DNA of 64,000 bases, taken from NCBI RefSeq assembly GCF_947491795.1, contig NZ_CANLKW010000002.1:970390-1034389 (forward strand). The letters are read 5' to 3'. This DNA is from an uncultured Roseobacter sp. Its GTDB lineage: Bacteria > Pseudomonadota > Alphaproteobacteria > Rhodobacterales > Rhodobacteraceae. Both the position numbers and the translations under genes were made by a program. Below the pieces are notes generated by a model. That model worked only from the letters and a program-made list of their open reading frames with translations. It was not told where the DNA came from and searched no databases. This document shows, one piece after another, positions 46,469 to 55,986 of the stretch (its first letter is position 1; each line of letters starts with the position of its first letter).

Positions 46469-47758
46469 TTATTTTGCTTCGCCATATGCCCAGTTTGGCA
46501 GGAAAAGTGTCAGTTCCGGGAAGAAAATCAGGATCACCATGCCGATGATGTAGGCTAGAATAAACGGCAGGACAGCCACGGATATCCGCTCGATGGAGAT
46601 ACCGGAAATACGTGCTGCCACGGTAAGGTTGGCCCCTAGCGGCGGCGTCAGAAACCCTATTTCGCAGGTGATGACGGTAAAGACACCGAACATGACCGGA
46701 TCAACCCCCAGCGAAGTGACCAGGGGCAGGAAAACCGCCGTAAAGAGCACAATCTGCGCCAGGCTTTCCATGAACGTCCCGATAAAGATATAGAACACAC
46801 CGATCAGCAGCATAACGAGGAAAACGTTGTCGGTGATGGATGTGATGCCTTCCTGCACGGCGGTGGGCACATCATAGAAGGCCGTCAGCTGGCCAAAGGC
46901 CAGTGTCGGGGTCAGCAAGATCAGAATACCCGTCAGCAACGCTGTAAAACGCAATGCCTCAACGATCTTTCTGGGTGTCAGTTCGCGGTACACGAACAGA
47001 CCGACAAAAAGCGCATAAAAGACGGCGACGCCCGCGGCCTCTGTGGGTGTGAAAGCCCCGCCATAGATGCCGCCCAGGATCAGTACCGGCGCACCGATGG
47101 CCCATTTCCCATCCCAGGCCGCTTTCAGAAACGGGCCCCAGGAAAACGCGGCACCATCGCCACCATATCCGCGCCGCCGTGCGATAATGTAGGTCGTGAT
47201 CATCAGAAGGATTGTCACCATCAGCCCGGGCAGCAGGCCGGCCAGAAAGAGCCGTGGTATCGAGGTCTCGGATACCAGTCCGTAGATAATCATCAGGTTA
47301 GAGGGCGGTATCAGACTGCCCAGAGCGCCGGCACTGGCTGTGATCGCAGCCGCAAACGGGACATCATAGCCGTCCCGCTTCATCGCAGGCACGGTGACGG
47401 ACCCGATGGCGGCTGTCGTTGCGGGACCAGAGCCTGACAAAGCGGCAAAGAGCATGCAGGCGAAAACAGTCACCAGACCCATAGAGCCGCGATAGGCACC
47501 CACAAGATTTGTTGCGATGGCAATCATCCGGTTGGCCATGCCACCCACTTCCATCAACCGCCCGGCAAGGACAAAAAGCGGAATGGTCAGCAGGGGAAAA
47601 GGGGTCAGGCTGCCATAGCCGGTCTGGGCCATCAGCGTATAAGGAATGTCGATCAGATAGAGGGCCAGTGCCGTCGTCAGACCCACCGACACGAACAGCG
47701 GAATGCCCATGATCGTCAGCACGACAAAGGCAATGGCCAGGATCATCAGCGGGCTCAC
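46469..47758 (-). CDS. dctM: TRAP transporter large permease (DctM)
   Basis: A 429-residue inner-membrane protein with about 12 hydrophobic segments, the Na+- or H+-driven translocator of a TRAP system. The start is the GTG at 47758, which overlaps the stop of the small subunit as GTGA and has AGGAG 8 bases upstream; the frame is open far upstream but only as a shadow of that gene. Family marks include SGSGPATTAAIGSVTVPAMKR, GALGSLIPPSNLMIIYG (near residue 150) and the FLTPPLGANLTVAA segment near the end. Confidence 0.93.
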   Translation of the reverse strand: MSPLMILAIAFVVLTIMGIPLFVSVGLTTALALYLIDIPYTLMAQTGYGSLTPFPLLTIPLFVLAGRLMEVGGMANRMIAIATNLVGAYRGSMGLVTVFACMLFAALSGSGPATTAAIGSVTVPAMKRDGYDVPFAAAITASAGALGSLIPPSNLMIIYGLVSETSIPRLFLAGLLPGLMVTILLMITTYIIARRRGYGGDGAAFSWGPFLKAAWDGKWAIGAPVLILGGIYGGAFTPTEAAGVAVFYALFVGLFVYRELTPRKIVEALRFTALLTGILILLTPTLAFGQLTAFYDVPTAVQEGITSITDNVFLVMLLIGVFYIFIGTFMESLAQIVLFTAVFLPLVTSLGVDPVMFGVFTVITCEIGFLTPPLGANLTVAARISGISIERISVAVLPFILAYIIGMVILIFFPELTLFLPNWAYGEAK

Positions 47759-48294
47759 AGCGGGCGCTCCTGATCGCTGGATGTATCTTCCCATTCTTCT
47801 GCCAGCATGCCCGGCAGACCATCTGCACCGTCGCGCCACCATTCGGCATAGGTCTGGAACAGCCTGATCAGCATCAGCCCATAACCTATGACCAGAATGG
47901 TCTGCGGATAAAACTGGTTGATCCCAAGGCTCGGGCTGGTCTCGGGGAACCGCCAGAAGATGGCGAGGTATTCCCAGCTTACTTTGAGCATGAACAGGCA
48001 GAAAAACGCCCACAGAATGTCAGCTGCGAAAATCACAATCCTGCCGAACGACAGGGGCAGGGCGGCGACCGCTACCATGATACGGATATGGAAACGTTCC
48101 CGCACACACAGCGATGCACCCATGTAGACCGCCCAGACCATGCACATGGCTGCGGTCTCTTCGGTCCAGTGCAGGGCCACCTGAAAGACATAGCGGGCGA
48201 CGACCTGAGCAAAGACGCTCACAGCGATCACCGACAAACAGACGCAGCAGATAAGTTCTTCGAAATGCCGCTCAAGCCATCTGAGTGCTTTCAT
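47755..48294 (-). CDS. dctQ: TRAP transporter small permease (DctQ)
   Basis: A 179-residue membrane protein with four predicted segments (from the chosen start: about 14-34, 50-70, 85-110, 125-150). The conserved VARYVFQVALHWTEETA stretch in the second quarter is typical of DctQ. The ATG at 48294 (AGGGG 6 bases upstream) is preferred; the in-frame GTG at 48327 falls within the hairpin behind the receptor gene. A soluble tail of about 30 residues ends SSDQERPL. It overlaps the large permease gene, as usual in TRAP operons. Confidence 0.9.
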   Translation of the reverse strand: MKALRWLERHFEELICCVCLSVIAVSVFAQVVARYVFQVALHWTEETAAMCMVWAVYMGASLCVRERFHIRIMVAVAALPLSFGRIVIFAADILWAFFCLFMLKVSWEYLAIFWRFPETSPSLGINQFYPQTILVIGYGLMLIRLFQTYAEWWRDGADGLPGMLAEEWEDTSSDQERPL

Positions 48295-48317
48295 GACTGC
48301 CCCTGTTTTGGATTTTG

Positions 48318-48344
48318 TCCGGGGCACGTAAACCGGGCCCCGGA
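48318..48344 (-). promoter_or_regulatory. Stem-loop between TRAP receptor and small-permease genes
   Basis: The arms TCCGGGGC (48318-48325) and GCCCCGGA (48337-48344) pair perfectly over 8 bp with an 11-base loop. They occupy the middle of the 66-base gap after the receptor stop. There is no T-run. This is the TRAP counterpart of the hairpins in the ABC operons. Confidence 0.6.
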
Positions 48345-48360
48345 CGGTTTCAGAACGGCT

Positions 48361-49359
48361 TTACTCGGCCGCGGCCTGAATGGCTTTCACCAGTTCGACA
48401 AACTCCTCGCCGCGTTTCGCAGCAAAGTCGTCCTGAACGGTTTTGGCCGCCAGAACGAAGTCTGTTTTGTCAGGGTCTGTCCGTGCCATGCCACCTTCGC
48501 TCACCAGCCACTGGCGCACTTCTTCGGTCTCGTTTGCGACCTGGGCTGCAAATTCCGCACCGGCGGCTTCTGCTGCTTCCATGATCTGTGCGCGCTGCTC
48601 ATCGGTCAGCTTGCGCATAAAGTTGTCCGAGGCAAAGAGCGGTGCAAAGGACACAAAGTGCTCGAGGATCACAAGGTGCGGTTCAAACTCAAAGAATTTC
48701 ATGTCGCGGATGAACGAAGTTCCGTTGTCGCCACCGTCAACAGTGCCGGTCTGCAGGGCCGTCGGTGTTTCGGACCAGGCCAGGGGGACCGGGTTCGCGC
48801 CAAAAGCTTCAAATGTGGCTATCATCACCTCGTTTTTCGGCACGCGGATTTTCAGACCATCCATGTCAGCCATGGTATTAATGGGGCGTACAGAATTGTA
48901 AAAGTCGCGGTACAGCGCCGGTCCAAATGCCAGCATATGTACGCTGGTATCGGCCTGCAGTTTGTCTTTCATCATCTGCCCGACGTCGCCGTCCAGAACA
49001 CGCGCCAGGTGGGCGTCGTTCTGAAAAATGTAGGGCAGCACTGTTACGTCCATGAGCGGCCAGTGCGGCGAGACGTTGTTGGCCGTGATAAAGAAGCCAT
49101 CCACTGTGCCCAGCTGCATCGCTTTGAATGCTTCATCCTCGCTCGAGATCTGATTGCAGCAGCGCAGTTTGACTTCAATGGCACCGCCGGAAATCTCGGC
49201 GACCTTGGTTTGGAAGATTTTTCCGAAACGGCCATAGAGCGACTCTTCCGGCGCGCCAAAGCCAACGTTCATTGTCACATCAGCTGCTGCCGCCGGCAGT
49301 GCCGTCATCGCCACCAGCATCAGCGCCGCTGTGGATTTCAGTACATGTCTTCTGATCAT
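48361..49359 (-). CDS. dctP: TRAP transporter substrate-binding protein (DctP)
   Basis: A 332-residue periplasmic receptor with a Sec signal peptide (RRHVLKSTAALMLVAMTALPAAA in two parts, cleavage near residue 26). Family features are the N-terminal MNVGFGAPEESLYGRFGKIF, the DGLKIRVP region with its conserved arginine (near residue 160) that pairs with the ligand carboxylate, and TALQTGTVDGGDN after it. AGGGAGG is upstream. It is the first gene of the TRAP operon, divergent from the amidohydrolase gene. The carboxylate ligand is probably an N-acyl amino acid, inferred from the operon. Confidence 0.92.
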   Translation of the reverse strand: MIRRHVLKSTAALMLVAMTALPAAAADVTMNVGFGAPEESLYGRFGKIFQTKVAEISGGAIEVKLRCCNQISSEDEAFKAMQLGTVDGFFITANNVSPHWPLMDVTVLPYIFQNDAHLARVLDGDVGQMMKDKLQADTSVHMLAFGPALYRDFYNSVRPINTMADMDGLKIRVPKNEVMIATFEAFGANPVPLAWSETPTALQTGTVDGGDNGTSFIRDMKFFEFEPHLVILEHFVSFAPLFASDNFMRKLTDEQRAQIMEAAEAAGAEFAAQVANETEEVRQWLVSEGGMARTDPDKTDFVLAAKTVQDDFAAKRGEEFVELVKAIQAAAE

Positions 49360-49513
49360 TCTGGACCTCCCTGTCCGATTTGTGTCTGATTTTTCTGTGT
49401 TTTCCCCGAGCGGATCACGGGAGTGGCCGCTACGTCAAGGAATTATGTTCCGGTCTGAATGGACTACGGCAGAGGAATGGGCAAAGCTGCGGCAACAAAA
49501 ACGGACCCAGCAC

Positions 49514-51133
49514 ATGAGTGAAATACGCGTTTTCAAAGCCGGCAAGATCATCACTATGGACCGACTGTGTCCGGAGGCGAGCCACGTTGCAGTACGCGAT
49601 GGCCGCATTCTTGCGGTTGGCGACAGTGACTGTGCCGCTCCCTGGGGGGACGCGGTTTTGGATGACCGGTTTGCAGATGCGGTGCTCATGCCGGGTTTTG
49701 TCGAGGGCCACGCCCATCTGATGGCCGGCGCGATGTGGCAGTTCACCTATGTGGGATACCACGACCGGACGGATCCGGATGGCCGGCACTGGGCGGGGAT
49801 CGATACCGCAGAAGCAATGATTGAACGGCTCAGCTCGGCGGCGCCGCAATCCAATGACAAGGTATTCGGCTGGGGTTTTGACCCCATTTTTCTGTCATCT
49901 GAACGTCTGAACAGATCCCATCTGGACCAGGTGTCAGCGAAGCGTCCCGTTGCGGTGCTTTTTTCCAACTTTCATCTAATGTGCGTGAACTCCGCGGCAC
50001 TTGAGATGGCGGGCTATGACGCAGATACCCCGCTTGAGGGTGTCGTCAAAGGGCCCGATGGTGCGCCAACGGGTGAATTGCAGGAGATGGCTGCAATGTT
50101 CCCTGTGCTGCGCCGCATGGGAATCGACTTCCGAACGCTTTCGCAAAGCGAGGCTGCAATCCGCAACTATGGCAAAATCGCTGTCCGCGCGGGCGTAACC
50201 ACAATGACGGACCTCTATTCCATGCTCGAGGAAGAGGACCTGGAGCTGATGCTGAACATGACGGGGCAGGAGGATTACCCTCTCCGGATCGTACCGGCGC
50301 TGGGCGCTGCGGGTGCTGCGTCCGAGGTGGCTGACAAAGCGCTGGCGTTGCGCGCAAGATCCACAGACAAGCTGCGCCTGGGGGCGGTCAAACTCATGAC
50401 GGACGGGTCTATTCAGGGCTGGACGGCACGGGTGCGCTGGCCCGGCTATGTCGGGGGGCAGCCCAACGGTATCTGGAACACCGCACCAGAGGAAATATTT
50501 GCTTTGACAGCGGAAATGCAACGCCGCGGTGTGCAGATGCATATCCATGTCAACGGCGATGAGGCCGCCGAAGTGTCATTGGATGCGCTTGAGGCTGCTG
50601 CGCGTGCGCATCCCTGGCCCGGTGCCCGGCACGTGCTCCAGCACTGTCAGATGATGGACAGGGCATTGTTCGAGCGTGCGTGGGAGCTTGGCGTTGCGTG
50701 CAACATCTTTGCCAACCATCTTTGGTACTTTGGCGATCAGCACGCCGCACTGACCATCGGGCCGGACCGCGCCGCCAGAATGGACGCGGTCCGCACCGCT
50801 CTGGATGCAGGCGTCAACGCTGCTATTCACAGCGACGCTCCGGTGACGCCGCTGGCCCCTCTTTTTACTGCGTGGTGTGCGGTCAACCGGCGCACGATGT
50901 CTGGCGCTGTCCTTGGCCCGGAAGAGCGCATTGACGTTTCGGAAGCCCTGGAACTCATTACACTGGGGGCTGCGCGAACACTCCGACTGGACCACGAGAT
51001 CGGCAGTATCGAACCGGGGAAACGCGCGGATTTTGCTGTGCTCGGCGCAGACCCTGCTGCGGGGGACGGATCTCCGCTCAAAGACATTCCGGTTCTGGGC
51101 ACTGTTTCCGGGGGCCGGGTGCACCTGCTGTGA
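49514..51133 (+). CDS. Amidohydrolase family protein (YtcJ type)
   Basis: A 539-residue metal-dependent amidohydrolase. Near the N-terminus is the family start KAGKIITMDRLCPEASHVAVRD (in two parts). The metal motif FVEGHAHLM follows (near residue 65), then the HIHVNGDEAAEV segment (near 340), HCQMMD near 380 and HSDAPVTP near 440. A C-terminal RTLRLDHEIGSIEPGKRADFAVLG ends the barrel-side sandwich domain. The start is uncertain: 49514 fits the family, 49445 has AAGGA close upstream. It is divergent from the TRAP operon and overlaps the CobW-family gene. The substrate is unknown. Confidence 0.88.
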   Translation: MSEIRVFKAGKIITMDRLCPEASHVAVRDGRILAVGDSDCAAPWGDAVLDDRFADAVLMPGFVEGHAHLMAGAMWQFTYVGYHDRTDPDGRHWAGIDTAEAMIERLSSAAPQSNDKVFGWGFDPIFLSSERLNRSHLDQVSAKRPVAVLFSNFHLMCVNSAALEMAGYDADTPLEGVVKGPDGAPTGELQEMAAMFPVLRRMGIDFRTLSQSEAAIRNYGKIAVRAGVTTMTDLYSMLEEEDLELMLNMTGQEDYPLRIVPALGAAGAASEVADKALALRARSTDKLRLGAVKLMTDGSIQGWTARVRWPGYVGGQPNGIWNTAPEEIFALTAEMQRRGVQMHIHVNGDEAAEVSLDALEAAARAHPWPGARHVLQHCQMMDRALFERAWELGVACNIFANHLWYFGDQHAALTIGPDRAARMDAVRTALDAGVNAAIHSDAPVTPLAPLFTAWCAVNRRTMSGAVLGPEERIDVSEALELITLGAARTLRLDHEIGSIEPGKRADFAVLGADPAAGDGSPLKDIPVLGTVSGGRVHLL

Positions 51134-52002
51134 ACCGTGTGCCTCTGACAGTCATCGGCGGGTACCTCGGGGCGGGAAAAACGACCCTGATCAACCAGCT
51201 GCTGAGTGCAGATCACGGGCAGAGGCTGGCTGTTCTGGTCAATGACTTCGGGGCAGTCAACATTGATGCGGCGCTGTTGCAGTCTGCGGACACAGACACA
51301 ATCGAGCTGACCAACGGCTGCGTCTGCTGCACGATGTCGGGCGATCTTTTCTATTCGATCGGGGACCTGCTGGACCGGAACCCACCTCCTGACCACATCC
51401 TGGTTGAAGCCAGCGGCATCGCTGATCCCGCAAGGATTGCTGCGGTATCTCTGGCTGAAAAAGACCTTGTTTATGCAGGTATAATCACTGTCGCAGACGG
51501 TGTGAACCTGCGCTTCTGCCTTGAGGATGCGCGTATCTCAGACCAGGTGAGGCAGCAACTGCATTCTGCAGATCTCATTGCGATCAGTAAAACAGACCCG
51601 GCAGATGTCGCTCCGCTGCTGAGGCAGGAAGGATATCTGCACTGGACCAGCGTCAGTGATCTGGCCACGATCTGTGCGACAATTTTCGGCCGAACCGATC
51701 TGTCGCCCGCTTCGGCGGCTTCCGTTCCCGTGCACCCTGCCTACGTCCACTGGTCAGAGAGCGCGCCACCGGCGTTGTCGGGTGATGCCATCCGGACGCG
51801 TCTTGCCAGCCTGCCCGTAGGTCTGCTGCGACTGAAAGCGTTGCTGACGGATACAGGCGGCGGTGGTTGGGAGGTTCATGTTGTGGGCCAGCAAAAAGAA
51901 ATCCGGGCAAGACCGACGATTGCCTCTGAGGGTATTGTCGCGATCGGACTGAAAGAGGCCCTGTCGCGGGAAGAATTGCGTGACTGGTGGCTGGATACCT
52001 GA
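51130..52002 (+). CDS. CobW/COG0523 family GTPase, putative metal chaperone
   Basis: A 290-residue P-loop GTPase of the CobW/COG0523 group, which supplies metals to client enzymes. Walker A is GGYLGAGKT (10-18), the switch region NDFGAVNID lies near 38-46, the CXCC metal motif is CVCC (64-67), and the base-recognition SKTD is near 155. A C-terminal domain of about 90 residues follows. The GTG start overlaps the amidohydrolase stop. That coupling suggests the client is this amidohydrolase or another zinc enzyme of the cluster, which is inference. Confidence 0.9.
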   Translation: MNRVPLTVIGGYLGAGKTTLINQLLSADHGQRLAVLVNDFGAVNIDAALLQSADTDTIELTNGCVCCTMSGDLFYSIGDLLDRNPPPDHILVEASGIADPARIAAVSLAEKDLVYAGIITVADGVNLRFCLEDARISDQVRQQLHSADLIAISKTDPADVAPLLRQEGYLHWTSVSDLATICATIFGRTDLSPASAASVPVHPAYVHWSESAPPALSGDAIRTRLASLPVGLLRLKALLTDTGGGGWEVHVVGQQKEIRARPTIASEGIVAIGLKEALSREELRDWWLDT

Positions 52003-52194
52003 GGTGTCTGCAGACCGCTGAAGAAATCACGGCGGATCGCTACGCACGTTTCCGGCCGATGATCCGATATGGTGGATACGCCGGATCGCGAAGGAACCTG
52101 CCATGCCGAAGCTCTAGCGCTATCGTGTTGTCGGCATGTATCCCGAGCCATAGGGGCAGGGACATAACCAATCCACGATCAGTTTCTGCAAGGT

Positions 52195-52223
52195 GACCGC
52201 GCATTGCGTCGCAACGCGCGGTC
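52195..52223 (-). terminator. Terminator-like hairpin in convergent gap (icd side)
   Basis: The arms at 52195-52206 and 52212-52223 (GACCGCGC... and ...GCGCGGTC) pair over 12 bp with one mismatch and a 5-base loop, 10 bases past the isocitrate dehydrogenase stop on the minus strand. No T-run on either side. It may serve both convergent transcripts. Confidence 0.6.
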
Positions 52224-52233
52224 TGTGCTCAGA

Positions 52234-54423
52234 TCAGCCGACAATGCCGTTCAGAGTTTCAGACGGCCGCATGACCGCATCTGTTTTGGCGGCATCTGTC
52301 CGGTAGTATCCGCCCAGGTCTGCGGCAGGCCCCTGGACCGCGGCCAGTTCGGCCAGGATTTTAACTTCGTTGGCCGCGAGTGCCTCTGCGACCGGGGCAA
52401 AGTGCTCTGCCAGACCGGCGTCCGCTGTCTGTGCTGCGAGTGCTTCCGCCCAATAGCGGGCAAACCAGTAGTGGCTGTCGCGGTTGTCTGGCTCCCCGAC
52501 CTTACGCGAAGGGGAGCGGTCATTGTCCAGAATGCCCTGCGTGGCTTCCTCGACAGTTGCCCCGAGCACACGTGCTTTTTCATTGCCCCGCGCATCCGCG
52601 AGGAAAACCAGACTTTCCCCAAGCGCACAGAATTCACCCAGGCTGTCCCAGCGCAGATGGTTCTGTGCTGCGAGCTGTTGTACGTGTTTGGGTGCAGAAC
52701 CACCGGCGCCCGTCTCAAACAGACCGCCGCCATTCATCAGTTTCACAATCGACAGCATTTTTGCCGACGTTGCCAGTTCCAGAATGGGGAACAGGTCGGT
52801 CAGGTAATCCCGCAGGACGTTACCGGTTATGGCGATGGTATTGTCGCCTGCCGTGATGATTTCCAGCGAAGCACGCGTTGCCTCACGCGGCGCCATGATG
52901 CTGAAACGGTCGGCCACGCCCTGTGCTTCCAGAATGGGGCGGACGTATGCGATCAGTTCGGCATCATGCGCACGGGTCTCATCGAGCCAGAAGATGGCAC
53001 TGCAGCCTTCCGCTTTCTGGCGGAAGATCGCGAGGTTCACCCAGTCTTCGATCGGGGCTTTGCGCGTTGAGGCCGAACGCCAGATGTCGCCCGCTTCAAC
53101 CACGTGCTCGTGCAGGATCGTGCCGTCGTCCAGTATCATTCTGACAGTACCGGCAGCCGGTATCTCAAAGGTCGTCGGATGCGAGCCGTATTCCTCTGCT
53201 TTCTGCGCCATAAGGCCGATGTTCTGGACGGTGCCCGCGGTTGCCGGGTTCAGCTTTCCGTTTTCTTTGAAGAACCGGATCGTCTCGTCGTAAACAGGCG
53301 CGTAGGAGTTGTCGGGAATAACGCAGTTGGCGTCTGCCTCTTTCCCGTCGGGACCCCATCCTTTGCCGCCGGCGCGGATGAGCGCTGGCATTGATGCGTC
53401 GATGATCACGTCCGAAGAGACGTGCAGGTTAGTGATGCCCTTGTCGGAGTCGACCATATACATGGGCGGGCGGTCCGCCATGCAGGCCTCAATGGCGGCC
53501 AGAATGTCATCATGCCCTTCGACCCGCGCGAACAGATCGCCCAGCCCCGAATTCGGGTTTACCCCCAGATCAGCGAGTGTGTCGCCGTGTGCTTCAAACA
53601 CCGGGGCAAGAAACGCGCGCACACCGTGGCCAAAGAGGATCGGGTCCGAAACCTTCATCATTGTCGCCTTAAGGTGCATCGAAAACAGAATGCCCTGCGA
53701 TTTCGTCTTTTCGATCTCTGCCGCGAGAAATTCCTTAAGCGCCGCAACACTCATGAAGGTCGCATCAACAACGGTTCCGACCGGGAAGGCGATACCTTCT
53801 TTCAGGACGGTTTCGCCAGTGTCAGTTTCCAGTACGATACGGGCAACAGCGTCCCTGCTCAGCGTGGCAGACTTTTCGTTGGAGACGAAATCATTGCCGG
53901 ACATGGATGACACATGTGTCTTGCTGTCCGCGGTCCATTCACCCATGCGGTGAGGGTTCTTTTGCGCAAAACTTTTCACGGCCTTTGCCGCGCGCCGGTC
54001 GGAGTTTCCTTCACGCAGAACCGGGTTGACCGCAGAACCTTTGATCGCGTCGTATCTGGCGCGGACGTCCTTTTCGGCCTCCGATTGCGGTGCCTCGGGA
54101 TAGTCGGGCAGGGCGTACCCTTTTGCCTGCAGCTCTTTGATTGCGGCAACCAGCTGGGGTACCGAGGCCGAGATGTTGGGGAGTTTGATCACATTCGCTT
54201 CAGGCGTTTTGACGAGGCGGCCCAGTTCGGCAAGATCATCTGACTGGCGCTGATCTTCGCTCAGGTTTTCCGGAAAGGCTGCAAGAATGCGCCCCGCCAG
54301 GCTGATGTCCCTTGTGCCAACGGTCACGCCGGCGGCGGCGGCAAACTTCTGAATGATCGGCAGAAATGACGCAGAGGCCAGTTCCGGCGCTTCGTCCACT
54401 TTGGTGTAAATGATATCGGACAT
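52234..54423 (-). CDS. icd: Isocitrate dehydrogenase, NADP-dependent, monomeric type
   Basis: A 729-residue cytoplasmic enzyme that converts isocitrate to 2-oxoglutarate and CO2 in the citric acid cycle. The length and the segments [86 protein letters not shown] and [11 protein letters not shown] are typical of the monomeric class. That class is unrelated in length to the 400-residue dimeric enzyme. An AGGAG sits 5-7 bases before the ATG. It is a single gene with its own hairpin downstream. Confidence 0.97.
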   Translation of the reverse strand: MSDIIYTKVDEAPELASASFLPIIQKFAAAAGVTVGTRDISLAGRILAAFPENLSEDQRQSDDLAELGRLVKTPEANVIKLPNISASVPQLVAAIKELQAKGYALPDYPEAPQSEAEKDVRARYDAIKGSAVNPVLREGNSDRRAAKAVKSFAQKNPHRMGEWTADSKTHVSSMSGNDFVSNEKSATLSRDAVARIVLETDTGETVLKEGIAFPVGTVVDATFMSVAALKEFLAAEIEKTKSQGILFSMHLKATMMKVSDPILFGHGVRAFLAPVFEAHGDTLADLGVNPNSGLGDLFARVEGHDDILAAIEACMADRPPMYMVDSDKGITNLHVSSDVIIDASMPALIRAGGKGWGPDGKEADANCVIPDNSYAPVYDETIRFFKENGKLNPATAGTVQNIGLMAQKAEEYGSHPTTFEIPAAGTVRMILDDGTILHEHVVEAGDIWRSASTRKAPIEDWVNLAIFRQKAEGCSAIFWLDETRAHDAELIAYVRPILEAQGVADRFSIMAPREATRASLEIITAGDNTIAITGNVLRDYLTDLFPILELATSAKMLSIVKLMNGGGLFETGAGGSAPKHVQQLAAQNHLRWDSLGEFCALGESLVFLADARGNEKARVLGATVEEATQGILDNDRSPSRKVGEPDNRDSHYWFARYWAEALAAQTADAGLAEHFAPVAEALAANEVKILAELAAVQGPAADLGGYYRTDAAKTDAVMRPSETLNGIVG

Positions 54424-54874
54424 GAGATGCTCCTGATGGCTGTATTTGCGCCCTCATACCCGAAGGCTACTGCTGCGTCGACAGTATACCGTCGCATACG
54501 GGCGCAAATGTCGCGCGGGTTTGCCCGGGTGATCAGTACGGGTCATTTTTTGGGCCGGACAATACGTTCATGAAACAGATGCCGGGGCTCCGCCGAAGAG
54601 ACCATCTGCGACATCAAGCACGCCGCTCGCAAACAGCGCATTACAGGGCAAACCTGTCGCGGCTTTCACGAACCAGACAGGGCACTGGGAGCCAGACCAA
54701 TAAGCTGCTCAGATGACTGCAAAACAGGAATGAGCGGCTGATCCAGGCCGTTTGAGATCTGGTGCCGGACAAGAGCATTCTGATCGAAACAACCTGAACA
54801 AACATCTGCGCCCGCCCGGAAACTCCCTGCCAGCGGACAGGGGCGTACTGTCCGGTGAAAATGTTCGAAATCGT
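54424..54874 (-). other. Gene-free stretch upstream of icd
   Basis: About 450 bases between the icd start and the end of the HAD gene. No frame resembles a protein. The icd promoter must lie here, but no box pair is convincing. Confidence 0.4.
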
Positions 54875-55759
54875 TCAGATCCGGGGGAGTTGCCAATCGG
54901 CAAAGAGGCGCGACTCTTCCGAGAATGGCCGCGTATCAAAACCCGAAAACAGTCCATCCTGGGTGACCAGCACGGTTCGCCATCCACGGGCCGCGGCCCC
55001 GAGGATATCTGTGTGCAGCGTATCACCGCACATCGCAATGCGATCAGATGCCAGCCCCGGCAGTGTCGCCTCGATGAGATCGTAGACCTCCGGAAAGGGT
55101 TTTCCAAAGAACTGAACGTGCTTGGGGAACAGGTCCGCTATTTTGTGGCCGTAGTACCCGGGCTCGACAGAAAAACCATCATCGCGCGGGGCTGCCAGAT
55201 CAGCGTTTCCGATCAGCAGTGTTCTCGGGCGGTCCTGCATGGCTGCTTCGAGCAACTCCTGCTGCGCAAGGGTCCAGTCGGCGGTTGACAGAAACAGGAA
55301 ATGGTCAACCCTGTTGTAGTCTTCGGGGGCGTCTTTCAGGCGCGTCGTCTGCACGGGCAGGTCGCTCAATGGGTCAGTCTCAGCGGCGATAACACCCCAA
55401 TGCGCTTTGCTCAGGTTCTGAAGGGTTGCTTCCCGGCTGGTAATGATTTCGTCGTCCTCAACGCGCAGGCCCAGGCGCTTGAATTTGGCAATGGCTCCGC
55501 TGCGGTCGTAACTGGCAGCATTGGTCAGAATGCGGATGGCACAGCCCCTTTCACGCAACTGGTCCAGCCGTGTGTCCGCGCCAGGGATCATCGTTTCGCC
55601 TACGTTGAGCACGCCAAAAGCGTCGAAAACAAAGGCATCGACCTCGTCTGCTATTTCCAGCAATGACTGAATTTCTACAGAGCTTTCACGTGCCACAACC
55701 TTTGGCAACCGCGCCCGGACCTCCTGGTAGCGGTCAAAAATCGACTGCGTTGTAAGCAT
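54875..55759 (-). CDS. HAD superfamily protein, class IIA (TIGR01459-like)
   Basis: A 294-residue cytoplasmic protein of the HAD class IIA group (NagD-like, cap C2). Motif I is FVFDAFGVLN: the nucleophile is Asp46, but the usual second Asp is Phe48. Motif II is ILTNAAS (near 76-82), and the C-terminal MCGDTLHTDILGAAARGW carries motif IV aspartates. The loss of the second Asp is typical of this subfamily, which often reads D-x-W-G, so activity is uncertain. It is divergent from the DeoR operon across a region with shared motifs, hinting at coregulation with the phosphodiester uptake genes. Confidence 0.82.
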   Translation of the reverse strand: MLTTQSIFDRYQEVRARLPKVVARESSVEIQSLLEIADEVDAFVFDAFGVLNVGETMIPGADTRLDQLRERGCAIRILTNAASYDRSGAIAKFKRLGLRVEDDEIITSREATLQNLSKAHWGVIAAETDPLSDLPVQTTRLKDAPEDYNRVDHFLFLSTADWTLAQQELLEAAMQDRPRTLLIGNADLAAPRDDGFSVEPGYYGHKIADLFPKHVQFFGKPFPEVYDLIEATLPGLASDRIAMCGDTLHTDILGAAARGWRTVLVTQDGLFSGFDTRPFSEESRLFADWQLPRI

Positions 55760-55832
55760 GCTTTTCTACCCCAGGGTCAGCTCCGCTATTCGTTTCCACT
55801 GTAAGGAAAAAGAACGTCGGTGGAATGAAAAA

Positions 55833-55939
55833 CAACAAAACAACAAAAAAATCTGCGGAGGGTGTTTTGTTGCGCGACGATTTCAGTGAAATTCGCAGGT
55901 CAATAGCGACGAGACGCAGATAAAAATGTTGTTTTGTTG
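55833..55939. promoter_or_regulatory. Three copies of a 12-base motif, putative DeoR operator region
   Basis: GTTGTTTTGTTG occurs at 55928-55939 on the plus strand and as its exact complement at 55833-55844. A copy with one change (GGTGTTTTGTTG) is at 55861-55872. All lie in the 227-base gap between the HAD gene and the DeoR-family gene, the last 47 bases before the DeoR start. Such repeats around a regulator gene suggest operator sites for autoregulation and control of both divergent genes. Confidence 0.5.
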
Positions 55940-55986
55940 CTTTTTGCCTACTAACGTTGTTCCAGACTCAAGGCTGGAGGGGTTGA

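Noticed and set aside
48088..49389. 433-codon plus-strand frame
   Set aside because: Antisense to the TRAP receptor and small permease genes, both of which are certain.
52204..53070. 288-codon plus-strand frame
   Set aside because: Antisense shadow of the isocitrate dehydrogenase gene.
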